The notes beneath the pieces are model-generated. The model did no database searches. It saw only the letters and a program-made list of their open reading frames with translations, and was not told where the DNA came from. From DATGFB01 sp032160545 (lineage in GTDB: Bacteria > Actinomycetota > Actinomycetes > Mycobacteriales > Jatrophihabitantaceae), in assembly GCA_032160545.1 (NCBI GenBank), contig JAVHVN010000055.1, positions 1 through 12,545 of the forward strand: 12,545 nt of DNA, given 5' to 3'. The position numbers were made by a program, and so were the translations under genes. Shown here piece by piece: positions 6,590 through 12,545 of this stretch; within the stretch, counting starts at the first letter, position 1, and each line of letters opens with the position of its first letter.

Positions 6590-8376
6590 CGAAGAAAACC
6601 ACTCCCCGCCATGCGGACAAGGGCGCCAGCCTGCTCATCGTCCTCATCATCGTGACGGTCGTGAGCACGGTGATGGGGGTCGTGCTGTCGCAGGTGGGGA
6701 CCGGTATCCGAGGGACGGTCGCGCTGCGGGACCAGGCGTCGGACAACTACAGCGCAGATGCCGCGACCCAGGCCGTGCTGAACGGCCTGCAGAACTCGAG
6801 AATCAACTGCACGGACCCGGCCAATCCGACCCAGGTCAGCCTCGGCACGACCAGCTCGCCCTTCTACGACCCCGGATCCTCGGTGCAGGGGGCACTCAAC
6901 GCTGTCGCACAATGCGCGCCGGATGCGATCAACGGCACCTCGGTCACGACCAGCACACCGCCACCCGTGACATCGGTGACGACGGTGACCCCGGCGCCGG
7001 TGACCTCGACGAGCACCACCCTCGGCGACGGCGACCCGACGCTGCCGAGCTACGCGATCCTCACCACAGGCAGCGGATCGGGTGACTTCGGCCTCGATCT
7101 CTCGACGAGCGCCAACAACAAGACGGTGTGCATCGAGAACGGCAGCGTCGCCTCGAACAAGGACATCAATGCCCAGGCCGAGACCCTTGCCGTGAGACTG
7201 AGCGGCACGGGCTCGCCGGCGGACTGCACCACCGGCACCGGGGTGAGCTCGTCCGGCAGCCATCTGGTCGTCAACGCGGCTGGTCAGTGCATCGGCGGTT
7301 CGCCTGCGTTCACGCCGACCTCGTGCAGTCCGTCCGCTCCCGCCGTCACCACGCCGTCCGCACCGACGCTGCCCGCCTCGGCGGTGTCGGACAATCCGTC
7401 GCCGACGTGCCAGAAGTCAGGAACGGTGACCTACGCAGCTTTCCTCCCGGGGCGATACACATCGGCGACGCAGCTCAACGGGCCGTGCGGGGCGAGCGGC
7501 ACCGTCTTCGAGTGGCTGGCGCCGGGCACCTACTACTTCGACTTCTCCGCGAGTACACCGTGGATGTGGCCGACGACGGTCGTCGGCGGCACTCCGATCA
7601 CCAGTTCGGGCGGATCGATCGCCGGTCTTGACCCGACCAAAGCCGCCACGCTCCCCAAACTCGCGACGGCTGCCGCGGCGCCGAACGCGTGCGCGGATCC
7701 GGCGGGCGCCGGCACGGTCCAGGGCGTCGAGCTGGTGTTCGGCGGCGGCAGCACGGTGCAGGCCGGCTCAGGCAGCACGTCCCAGCTCTGTGCAAGCTCC
7801 CCGGCGGGACAGCCGCCCGTGGCGATCTACGGCCTCAGCTCGAGCGTCTCCATATCGCGGGTGGGCGGCGGGGCTGTCATCGTCCCGGCCGAGACCATGT
7901 GTTCCTCGGCGGGGTGCGGCTCGAACACGCTCATCGCGACCGACTCGAGCGCGCAAGCCCAGGTCTACATCAAGGGGTACGTCTACGCGCCCAATGCGCA
8001 GGTGATCATGTCGCTGAAGAACTCGACCGGGCAGATCTTCAACTGGGGCATCGTGGTTCGCAACTTCCGGCTGTCCGTCAACGGCAGCTCACCCACCCAG
8101 CCGTTCGTCCAGCTTCCGAAGCCGAACACCGGCGTCGGGGTCATCGTCACCACGAGCACGCCGCCGCCGTTCGCGTCTACCAGCGTGTCCAGCCCTGCAC
8201 CCACCGCCATCACGAACTACTCGATCCGATACATCAGCGTCTGGATCTGCCCGGTCAGCACACTGAGCGCGGCACAACCCACCTGCCCGACATCCCCGTC
8301 CGCGATCAGCCTCCAGGCGCGGGTCAAGACGAACGGCGCGACGCTGCAGGTACTCAGCTGGAATCGAATTCACTGA
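6586..8376 (+). CDS. Large PilX-like minor pilin without Glu5; tip-adhesin candidate
   Basis: This 596-aa exported protein begins with a PilX_N-like segment, DKGASLLIVLIIVTVV (11-26). Cleavage after Gly13 would leave Ala14 at +1, and position +5 is Ile18, not Glu. Loss of Glu5 is known for the GspK/PilX type of pseudopilin, which can sit at the fibre tip because it needs no contact with a subunit above it. The rest is an unusually large outer region. A Thr/Pro linker (119-146) is followed by a Ser/Thr/Gly-rich domain with YIKGYVYAPNAQV (461-473), then a second linker repeating VTTSTPPP (521-528) and a short C-terminal domain. There are 14 cysteines, an even number. I recognise no binding domain, so the ligand is unknown. 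The ATG at 6586 is preferred over upstream starts because GAAGG (6576-6580) is well spaced and the stop of the previous gene overlaps it. Confidence 0.85.
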   Translation: MTKKTTPRHADKGASLLIVLIIVTVVSTVMGVVLSQVGTGIRGTVALRDQASDNYSADAATQAVLNGLQNSRINCTDPANPTQVSLGTTSSPFYDPGSSVQGALNAVAQCAPDAINGTSVTTSTPPPVTSVTTVTPAPVTSTSTTLGDGDPTLPSYAILTTGSGSGDFGLDLSTSANNKTVCIENGSVASNKDINAQAETLAVRLSGTGSPADCTTGTGVSSSGSHLVVNAAGQCIGGSPAFTPTSCSPSAPAVTTPSAPTLPASAVSDNPSPTCQKSGTVTYAAFLPGRYTSATQLNGPCGASGTVFEWLAPGTYYFDFSASTPWMWPTTVVGGTPITSSGGSIAGLDPTKAATLPKLATAAAAPNACADPAGAGTVQGVELVFGGGSTVQAGSGSTSQLCASSPAGQPPVAIYGLSSSVSISRVGGGAVIVPAETMCSSAGCGSNTLIATDSSAQAQVYIKGYVYAPNAQVIMSLKNSTGQIFNWGIVVRNFRLSVNGSSPTQPFVQLPKPNTGVGVIVTTSTPPPFASTSVSSPAPTAITNYSIRYISVWICPVSTLSAAQPTCPTSPSAISLQARVKTNGATLQVLSWNRIH

Positions 8377-8387
8377 AACCGACACGC
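8354..8387 (+). repeat. 34-bp direct repeat, copy 1 (spans the stop of the PilX-like gene)
   Basis: This sequence matches 9056-9089 at 31 of 34 bases, exactly 702 bp downstream. All three differences are A (here) versus G (copy 2), at 8367, 8368 and 8378. Copy 1 encodes the last residues SWNRIH plus the TGA stop (8374-8376) of the PilX-like protein and 11 nt beyond it. A weak dyad is kept in both copies: TCAG...CTGA outside and GAA...TTC inside. Confidence 0.85.
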
Positions 8388-8424
8388 AGTCGAGGCTCCG
8401 GGCGGCTATCGCTGACTCGGACTG
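8387..8424 (+). terminator. Weak terminator-like hairpin after the pilus operon
   Basis: CAGTCGAG (8387-8394) can pair with CTC-G-GACTG (8416-8424) with one bulged G, 10 nt after the PilX-like stop. There is no U-run behind it. It is the best candidate I can see for the 3' end of the pilus transcript, but the support is limited. Confidence 0.3.
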
Positions 8425-8534
8425 TTCACCTGGCCGGTCTCCCCCGTTGCCGCACCGCAGCCTGGACACCACTCGTTCACGTCTTTACAGCGGGCGCGAT
8501 GAGTTCCGGCCGCGCCGCCGGTATGTATTGACGA

Positions 8535-8560
8535 GTTCGCCCGAATACCCCGGGGCGAAC
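8535..8560. promoter_or_regulatory. 8-bp perfect inverted repeat just upstream of the SgcJ/EcaC-like gene
   Basis: GTTCGCCC (8535-8542) and GGGCGAAC (8553-8560) are perfect complements with a 10-nt spacer that itself includes half of CCCCGGGG. The dyad ends 20 nt before the chosen ATG and 8 nt before the ribosome binding site. It could be a repressor operator or an RNA hairpin affecting translation. No clear -35/-10 pair was found next to it; TTGACG (8528-8533) is -35-like but lacks a matching -10. Confidence 0.5.
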
Positions 8561-8580
8561 CGATCATGAGGGAGAATCCG

Positions 8581-8991
8581 ATGTCAGACAGTCGTGCAGA
8601 AGACGAGGGCGCCATCCAGGCCGTACTGGTTGACTCCTACAAGGCGTGGGAGGCTGGCGACGCCGACGGCATGGTCGCCAACTACACGCCGGACGCGACC
8701 GCCATCATGACCGGCTCGCTCCGCGACAGCCGTGACGTGATCGGCCGCACTATGGCCCTGGCCTTCGAGGGGCCACTCAAGGGCAGCTCGACCTACAACA
8801 AGCAGCTCAGCCTCCGCTTCGTCGGCAGGGACGCCGCGATCGTCGTCAGCGAATCCGGCATCCTGTTCGCCGGCGAGACCGAGGTTCCGGACACCGGCAA
8901 GGTCAACGCGACCTGGGTTTTCGAGAAGCGGGACGGCCAGTGGCTGATCGCCGCCTATCACAACAGCCCGGTGCTGGCGCCCGGGCAGTGA
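8581..8991 (+). CDS. SgcJ/EcaC-family small protein (SnoaL-like/DUF4440, NTF2 fold)
   Basis: This 136-aa cytosolic protein of the NTF2-like superfamily matches the actinobacterial SgcJ/EcaC pattern along its length: AVLVDSYKAWEAGDADGMVANYTPDATAIM at the start, then the family-typical FEGPLKGSS, SESGILFAGETEVP, ATWVFEKRDGQWLIAAYHNSP. Family members are mostly of unknown function. Some are encoded in enediyne-type biosynthetic clusters, but nothing here indicates such a cluster. The ATG at 8581 is preferred to the in-frame ATG at 8566, because AGGGAG (8569-8574) then lies 6 nt upstream as ribosome binding site. There is no signal peptide, membrane segment or cysteine. It is separated from the pilus operon by 204 nt and flanked by the two copies of the 34-bp repeat. 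That suggests a separate transcription unit, perhaps acquired or moved as a cassette. Confidence 0.88.
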   Translation: MSDSRAEDEGAIQAVLVDSYKAWEAGDADGMVANYTPDATAIMTGSLRDSRDVIGRTMALAFEGPLKGSSTYNKQLSLRFVGRDAAIVVSESGILFAGETEVPDTGKVNATWVFEKRDGQWLIAAYHNSPVLAPGQ

Positions 8992-9055
8992 CCCCGCCCC
9001 GGTAACCGGCAGTGGCCGTGTGTAGTGGCGCACGGTCTGACGCCGCTGGCCCCGA

Positions 9056-9089
9056 TCAGCTGGAATCGGGTTCACTGAAGCCGACACGC
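9056..9089 (+). repeat. 34-bp direct repeat, copy 2 (downstream of the SgcJ/EcaC-like gene)
   Basis: This second copy begins 65 nt after the stop of the small gene. In the frame corresponding to copy 1 it still reads SWNRVH followed by TGA (9076-9078), with only a synonymous Arg change and Ile to Val. The bases further upstream do not resemble the PilX-like gene. Its end touches the hairpin at 9089-9129, just as copy 1 touches the hairpin at 8387-8424. Confidence 0.85.
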
Positions 9090-9129
9090 CGCCGTGCTCG
9101 ATCGACGGCTCGGTCGAGCCGAGCGGCGG
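9089..9129. terminator. Hairpin between convergent genes (candidate bidirectional terminator)
   Basis: The outer stem CCGCCG (9089-9094)/CGGCGG (9124-9129) and inner stem GCTCGA (9096-9101)/TCGAGC (9114-9119) stack around a small internal loop. An alternative inner hairpin is GGCTC/GAGCC (9107-9111/9116-9120). It lies between the + strand small gene and the TAA of the minus-strand PKD gene (9135-9137), where a shared terminator is expected. A mildly T-rich tail (CTTGTTACTT) follows only on the + strand, and it includes the end of the opposing gene. Confidence 0.55.
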
Positions 9130-9134
9130 GCTTG

Positions 9135-11261
9135 TTACTTGGCCTGCAGGCTGAAGGTCGCCGATGCGGAGCTTCCTGCGTAGTGGTTCGCATCGGCGCC
9201 GCTCGGCGTGTACGTGGCCGTGAGCGGGTACTTGGCGTTCTTCTGAGTCAGCTTCAAGGACGACGTCGCGACCCCTCCCGCGGCCGATGTCGCCGAGACG
9301 GTTTGCGTCCCGAGCTTGAAGGTGATCGTCCGCCCGCTGAGGGGCAGGCCGGTGGCGTCCGCCAGCACTGCGCTGAGAGTCACGATCTTGTTGGGTCCGC
9401 CGGAGAGCGCGCCGGTGTACGTGACCGTGGTGCCCTTGACGCCCACGCTGTAGGTCGCCGAACTATCGGGGGCGGCGTTGTACAGACTGTCGCCCGAGAA
9501 ACCTGCCGTAGCTACGTAGTCACCCGCATCGAGCAGCGGGGTGAAGGCTCGACGCGCAATCCCCGAAGTGTTCGTCGAGGCCGAACCGGCCGGCGTTGCG
9601 ACGAGGGCGAGGTTGACGATCTGGAACGTGACGTTGCGGCCCTGGACCGGTGATCCGAACTCGTCGTTGAGCGCGGCGTTGAGCGCGCCTGCCGTGTTGT
9701 ACGTGCCGGTGTGATCGCCGAGGTAGCTGGCAACGACGTCGCGCTTGTGGATCGTGACGGTCGTGCCACCGGTGGTGCAGGAGGCGTACCGGTCGCAGGA
9801 GCGCAGGACCGCGGTGTAGACGCCCGGCGTGGAGTAGGCGTGCCGTACCCGCGGGCCGCCAGTGGCACTGGGTGAGCCGTCCCCGAAGTCCCAGCGATAC
9901 GTCAGCGTCGACTGGTCGTCGGCGCCCGGATCGGTGGCGCTGCCGTTCAGTGCAACTGGGATGCCCCACGCTGCACCGAGGTCCGGGCCGGCATCGACGA
10001 CGGGAGCGCGATTGGCGACGGCGACGGAGAAGGTGGTGCTCGAGGTCAAGCCGGTGGCATCAGTCGCGGTCACCTGTCCGCTGTAGAGCCCGGCCCCCGT
10101 GAAGGTGTGCACGGGATGGGCGCCGAACCCGACCCCGCCGTCGGAGAAGTCCCAACGAAGAGTGGGGAAGCCGCACACGCTGCCGCTGCCGCTGCCGTCG
10201 AAGGACACGGCCTGTCCCTCGTCGCCGGTGTAGGTGCCGCTGCTGCCGGCATCCACGACCGGCGGGATGTTGTTCTTGGCCAAGGGGCCGAGGTCGGTTG
10301 TCTCGTCGGCGGCGGTCAAGGGCAACGTCGTGTGTGCGGGCGGCGTGGTGATCGAGCCCAGGTCGCCGCCGAACAGGTTGGTGTCGACGATGTCGGTGAG
10401 GACCGCGTCGAAGTGGACGGCCGTTGTCGTGGACAACGCGACAACGGGCGCGTACGCGAGACCGGTCAGCGAGTACTGGACATTGTTGCCGGCCGGCTGC
10501 GTGCAACTGAAGTGCAAGGGATCGACTTGAGCGGATGGTGAGGTGCCGCCGAAGCTGAGGGGCGCCGTGACTGCCGGGCCGCCGCCGACCACCTGGGCCG
10601 AACGGAGGGTCACCACACCGGCGCCGGTGATCGTGGCATTGACGCTGACGTTGATCGAGATGGTGATGTCCAGGCCGGGCACCAGCCCGACTTGCGGAAT
10701 GACGGTGATCGCGCCGACCGGCACGCTGACCACGCCGGAGCTGCAGTTCGCCGGGGCGTCTCCGGGCAGCGGCATGCTGCAGGCGAACGGCAGGCTGAAG
10801 GGTGCGTTCACGCCGGTGCTCGCACCACTGGGGACGAAGTTCGTGCCATTCAAGGGATCGTTGAACACCCCGTACTGGATGACCAAGTCGCCGGTGGCGG
10901 TCATCGTTCCGAGCAACGGCGTCAGAGTGTCCGTGATCGGCATCGTCTGGCCCTGGCGCAACAAGCTGTCGTCGTAGGACAGCGAGGTCACGGACGAGGG
11001 TGCGAACGACAGTCCGCTCACACTGGTCGTTGCGGACGCGCCGAACGCCCAGCTGCCGGGGCCGCCCAAGAAGTCGGGATAGCACTCGTCGCAGACGGCG
11101 GTGGTGTTGAACGTGACGTTCGGATCTGCGGAGCCGCTGAAAACGGCTGCGAGAGTCTTCGTCTGCGCAGCTGCGCCGGCGGGAGTGGCGACAACGACGA
11201 TGCCGCCGGCGACGAGCGCGAGCGAGGACAGGATTGAGATCGAGGTCCGGCTGACCTTCAC
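9135..11261 (-). CDS. Secreted protein with two PKD and two Ig-like domains
   Basis: This 708-aa exported protein has a Sec-type signal peptide: after the start come VKVSRTSIS, a hydrophobic core and a likely cut near TPAGAAA (about residue 31). Residues 35-330 form a β-rich domain I do not recognise. They are followed by PKD domain 1 (about 334-417, motif WDFSDGG at 370-376), PKD domain 2 (about 419-505, motif WDFGDGS at 457-463) and two Ig-like repeats (about 508-607 and 610-707). The second reads LPLSGRTITFKLG, as in bacterial Ig-like adhesin or enzyme spacers. The eight cysteines after the signal are an even number. There is no LPXTG, C-terminal membrane segment or catalytic motif, so it is probably released or bound non-covalently. 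The GTG start (11261-11259) is chosen because GGAAGAAG lies 6 nt upstream and the signal peptide then begins properly; an in-frame extension to 11411 would add 50 residues of non-signal sequence. Role uncertain; adhesion or matrix is inferred. Confidence 0.85.
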   Translation of the reverse strand: MKVSRTSISILSSLALVAGGIVVVATPAGAAAQTKTLAAVFSGSADPNVTFNTTAVCDECYPDFLGGPGSWAFGASATTSVSGLSFAPSSVTSLSYDDSLLRQGQTMPITDTLTPLLGTMTATGDLVIQYGVFNDPLNGTNFVPSGASTGVNAPFSLPFACSMPLPGDAPANCSSGVVSVPVGAITVIPQVGLVPGLDITISINVSVNATITGAGVVTLRSAQVVGGGPAVTAPLSFGGTSPSAQVDPLHFSCTQPAGNNVQYSLTGLAYAPVVALSTTTAVHFDAVLTDIVDTNLFGGDLGSITTPPAHTTLPLTAADETTDLGPLAKNNIPPVVDAGSSGTYTGDEGQAVSFDGSGSGSVCGFPTLRWDFSDGGVGFGAHPVHTFTGAGLYSGQVTATDATGLTSSTTFSVAVANRAPVVDAGPDLGAAWGIPVALNGSATDPGADDQSTLTYRWDFGDGSPSATGGPRVRHAYSTPGVYTAVLRSCDRYASCTTGGTTVTIHKRDVVASYLGDHTGTYNTAGALNAALNDEFGSPVQGRNVTFQIVNLALVATPAGSASTNTSGIARRAFTPLLDAGDYVATAGFSGDSLYNAAPDSSATYSVGVKGTTVTYTGALSGGPNKIVTLSAVLADATGLPLSGRTITFKLGTQTVSATSAAGGVATSSLKLTQKNAKYPLTATYTPSGADANHYAGSSASATFSLQAK

Positions 11262-11355
11262 CAAGGGCTTCTTCCGCAGGGGACGCAGCGCGTCGCGACG
11301 CAGCTCGCTGGTCAAGATCGAGCCGGGCCAGCGTGACAGGGTTTGCGCTGCGTGC

Positions 11356-11385
11356 CGTGTTCTGCACCAAGCGTCGCAGAACACG
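11356..11385. promoter_or_regulatory. Perfect 10-bp inverted repeat upstream of the PKD gene (operator or leader hairpin)
   Basis: CGTGTTCTGC (11356-11365) and GCAGAACACG (11376-11385) are perfect complements with a 10-nt spacer, ending about 95 nt before the GTG start on the minus strand. Half-sites one helical turn apart from each other suit a dimeric regulator; as RNA it would also form a stable hairpin. It does not match the actinobacterial LexA box (GAAC-N4-GTTC). Confidence 0.55.
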
Positions 11386-11821
11386 CGGATAAATCGGGCG
11401 CTGCATCCCAAACTCTCACCGAATCCAGGGAAGCCGTCTATCGCGTGCCAGGGGCCGGGAGGAGCAAAGTCGCGCCTGCGGAAACAGAACGGCGGTCGCC
11501 GAGATCACCACCACGGGCCGCCAGCCTCGTCGGCGAGCTCGGGCGACGCTGTGACGCTACGGTTCTCGCGAGGCATGGGTGATGGGCCGAGGTTCGTCGC
11601 AGCGAGCGTTGTGCGGAGCCGATACGCAGGAGGCGCATTCGACTTGGGAACCGCTGGGCCGGCATCCACCGGCATGCTGCCCCTTACCGGCGAACGCACG
11701 GTGTCCGGTGTCGGGCCAAGAACTACTGGTCAGTCAGCATTCACGCGGGTGGCTAGGGCCGAAAATGCCTGGATCCGGGGAGCCACCCAAAGCGTTGTAG
11801 GCCTAGTTCTCGTCACGTCGT

Positions 11822-11841
11822 TGATGTTGCTTGCAACATCA
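11822..11841. promoter_or_regulatory. Perfect 20-bp palindrome downstream of the binding-protein gene
   Basis: TGATGTTGC (11822-11830) and GCAACATCA (11833-11841) are perfect complements separated by TT. On the minus strand it lies 73 nt after the stop of the substrate-binding protein, with no U-run on either side. As RNA the loop would need to open to about 6 nt, leaving a 7-bp stem. The compact layout looks more like a protein-binding site than a terminator. The TTGC/GCAA half-sites recall, but do not match, LacI/GalR operators. Confidence 0.45.
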
Positions 11842-11914
11842 GCCATCCAGCTCGCCCGAGCCGGGCCTCACGACGACTGACAGACGCCGCAGGCACATCA
11901 CCGCGAATGACGGG

Positions 11915-12545
11915 CTATGGCGTGTCCGAGACCTTGGCGATGTTGGCCTGGGTGCCGACAACGGACGCCGTCGGGATGAAGTAGTCAGGCGACGGCTTCT
12001 CCTTGTCGACCAGCGCGTTGTACAGCCAGACGATGGTGTCGAAGGACTGGCCGTACGGGTCTTGGCCAATGGCTGCGTACATGTTGCCGGCCTTGATCTG
12101 GGCCACGTTTACCGCGGTGAAGTCGAAGCCGATCACTTTGACTGTCGATGTCTTGCCCGCCGACGCAACGGTCTGGGCCGTGACCTGCGGGTTGCCGCCG
12201 GTCACGTAGATCCCGACGAGGTTCTTGGTGGAGGTCATGTAGTCACGTGTCGCTGACGCCACCCGGTCGGTCGACTGTTGGTATTCGACCGCGCCGCCGG
12301 CCTGGGTCACCCACGGGCAGTTTTGCTTGAGTCCGTCAAGGAACCCGAGCCGGGGCTCTTCGAGCGCCTGTAACGTGAACGACTCGGTCTCGACGCCGAC
12401 GACACCGGGTTTGCGCGCGCTGGCCAGGTCCTTCGTGGCGGTGCACATCAGCCTCCCCGCCTGCACGCCGGCGGCGCGGAGATCCTGGCCGTGGAAGAAG
12501 AGAGCGCCGGAGGTCTGGGCGCAGGACGCATTGCCGTTGTAGGCG
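11915..12545 (-). CDS. ABC-type sugar transporter substrate-binding protein (periplasmic-binding-protein type 1), N-terminus cut by window edge
   Basis: The last 209 residues are present; the frame is open to base 12545. The sequence resembles the C-terminal half of RbsB-like (Peripla_BP_4) solute-binding proteins. NLVGIYVTGGNPQVTAQTV and VKVIGFDFTAVNVAQIKAGN form the ligand-cleft strands. They are followed by MYAAIGQDPYGQSFDTIVWLYNAL, where the QDPY segment and following helix are typical of the family. Such proteins deliver sugars or related small molecules to an ABC permease from the cell surface. The ligand cannot be told from this part. The N-terminal signal, lipobox and any permease or ATPase genes lie outside the window. 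The stop is TAG (11917-11915). It is on the same strand as the PKD gene but 653 nt upstream of it, so it is unlikely to be co-transcribed. Confidence 0.88.
   Translation of the reverse strand, partial: AYNGNASCAQTSGALFFHGQDLRAAGVQAGRLMCTATKDLASARKPGVVGVETESFTLQALEEPRLGFLDGLKQNCPWVTQAGGAVEYQQSTDRVASATRDYMTSTKNLVGIYVTGGNPQVTAQTVASAGKTSTVKVIGFDFTAVNVAQIKAGNMYAAIGQDPYGQSFDTIVWLYNALVDKEKPSPDYFIPTASVVGTQANIAKVSDTP

Larger units (their letters stand above)
11262..11914. other. 653-nt gap without a supported gene; holds the upstream region of the PKD gene
   Basis: Both neighbouring genes run on the minus strand, so this gap should carry the 3' end of the binding-protein transcript and the promoter of the PKD gene. 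It contains two strong dyads (11356-11385 and 11822-11841, listed separately). Open frames exist, but they have weak third-position G/C bias and no ribosome binding site. I found no tRNA, convincing promoter or mobile-element ends. Confidence 0.6.

Noticed and set aside
8354..9089. Integron attC sites
   Set aside because: No GTTRRRY/RYYYAAC core pair is present in the repeats and no integrase gene is in the window.
9012..9653. + strand open frame running into the PKD gene
   Set aside because: It is antisense to the supported gene and passes through the terminator region. The resemblance of its start to another shadow frame is explained by the 34-bp repeat.
11262..11411. 50-residue N-terminal extension of the PKD protein
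   Set aside because: It would bury the signal peptide and contains the 10-bp dyad. The GTG at 11261 has a well-spaced ribosome binding site.
11101..11880. Long + strand open frame overlapping the PKD gene start, with an LPLTG string and a hydrophobic C-terminus
   Set aside because: It overlaps a well-supported minus-strand gene, has no ribosome binding site, and shows weak G/C bias at third positions. The LPLTG lies about 50 residues from the hydrophobic stretch, unlike a sortase signal.

Overview
The window is GC-rich and closely packed, with one GTG-started pilin gene and one GTG-started exported-protein gene. Codon third positions are strongly G/C. The SgcJ/EcaC-type small protein and the exported PKD/Ig-like protein suggest a high-GC actinobacterium. 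That placement is inference; there is no rRNA or other phylogenetic marker here.

Layout: (1) 3-602 is the 3' part of a PDZ-less HtrA-type serine protease on the + strand, cut by the left edge. (2) 603-1070 is a 468-nt gap with several hairpins, lying before the pilin gene and probably its promoter and leader. (3) 1071-8376 is a type IV pilus operon on the + strand: pilin, PilT-type retraction ATPase, PilB-type extension ATPase, PilC-type platform protein, then three minor-pilin-like genes ending in a 596-aa PilX-like protein. From pilT on, each gene overlaps the next by 1-4 nt or is 1 nt away. The only real gap is between pilin and pilT, and it holds a 12-bp hairpin. (4) 8581-8991 is a SgcJ/EcaC (SnoaL-like, DUF4440) small protein, with a 34-bp imperfect direct repeat on each side. 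(5) 11261-9135 (minus) is a secreted protein with two PKD and two Ig-like domains, convergent with the previous gene. (6) 11262-11914 has no supported gene but carries two strong dyad symmetries. (7) 12545-11915 (minus) is the C-terminal part of a sugar-type ABC transporter substrate-binding protein, cut by the right edge.

How the genes fit together: PilB would drive pilin addition through PilC, and PilT would drive disassembly, so the pilus is predicted to retract. The three minor pilins would form an initiation/tip complex. The last of them lacks the Glu5 of ordinary pilins and has a large Cys-rich outer part, so it is a good tip-adhesin candidate. The prepilin peptidase and PilM/N/O-type alignment proteins are not in the window and must be encoded elsewhere if the system works. 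The PKD/Ig-like exported protein may be a further surface or matrix component, but it is separately transcribed and its link to the pilus rests on proximity alone.

Main points for follow-up: the E5-less tip candidate, the structured pilin leader and pilin-pilT hairpin, the 34-bp repeats around the small enzyme-like gene, and the dyads at 8535-8560, 11356-11385 and 11822-11841.
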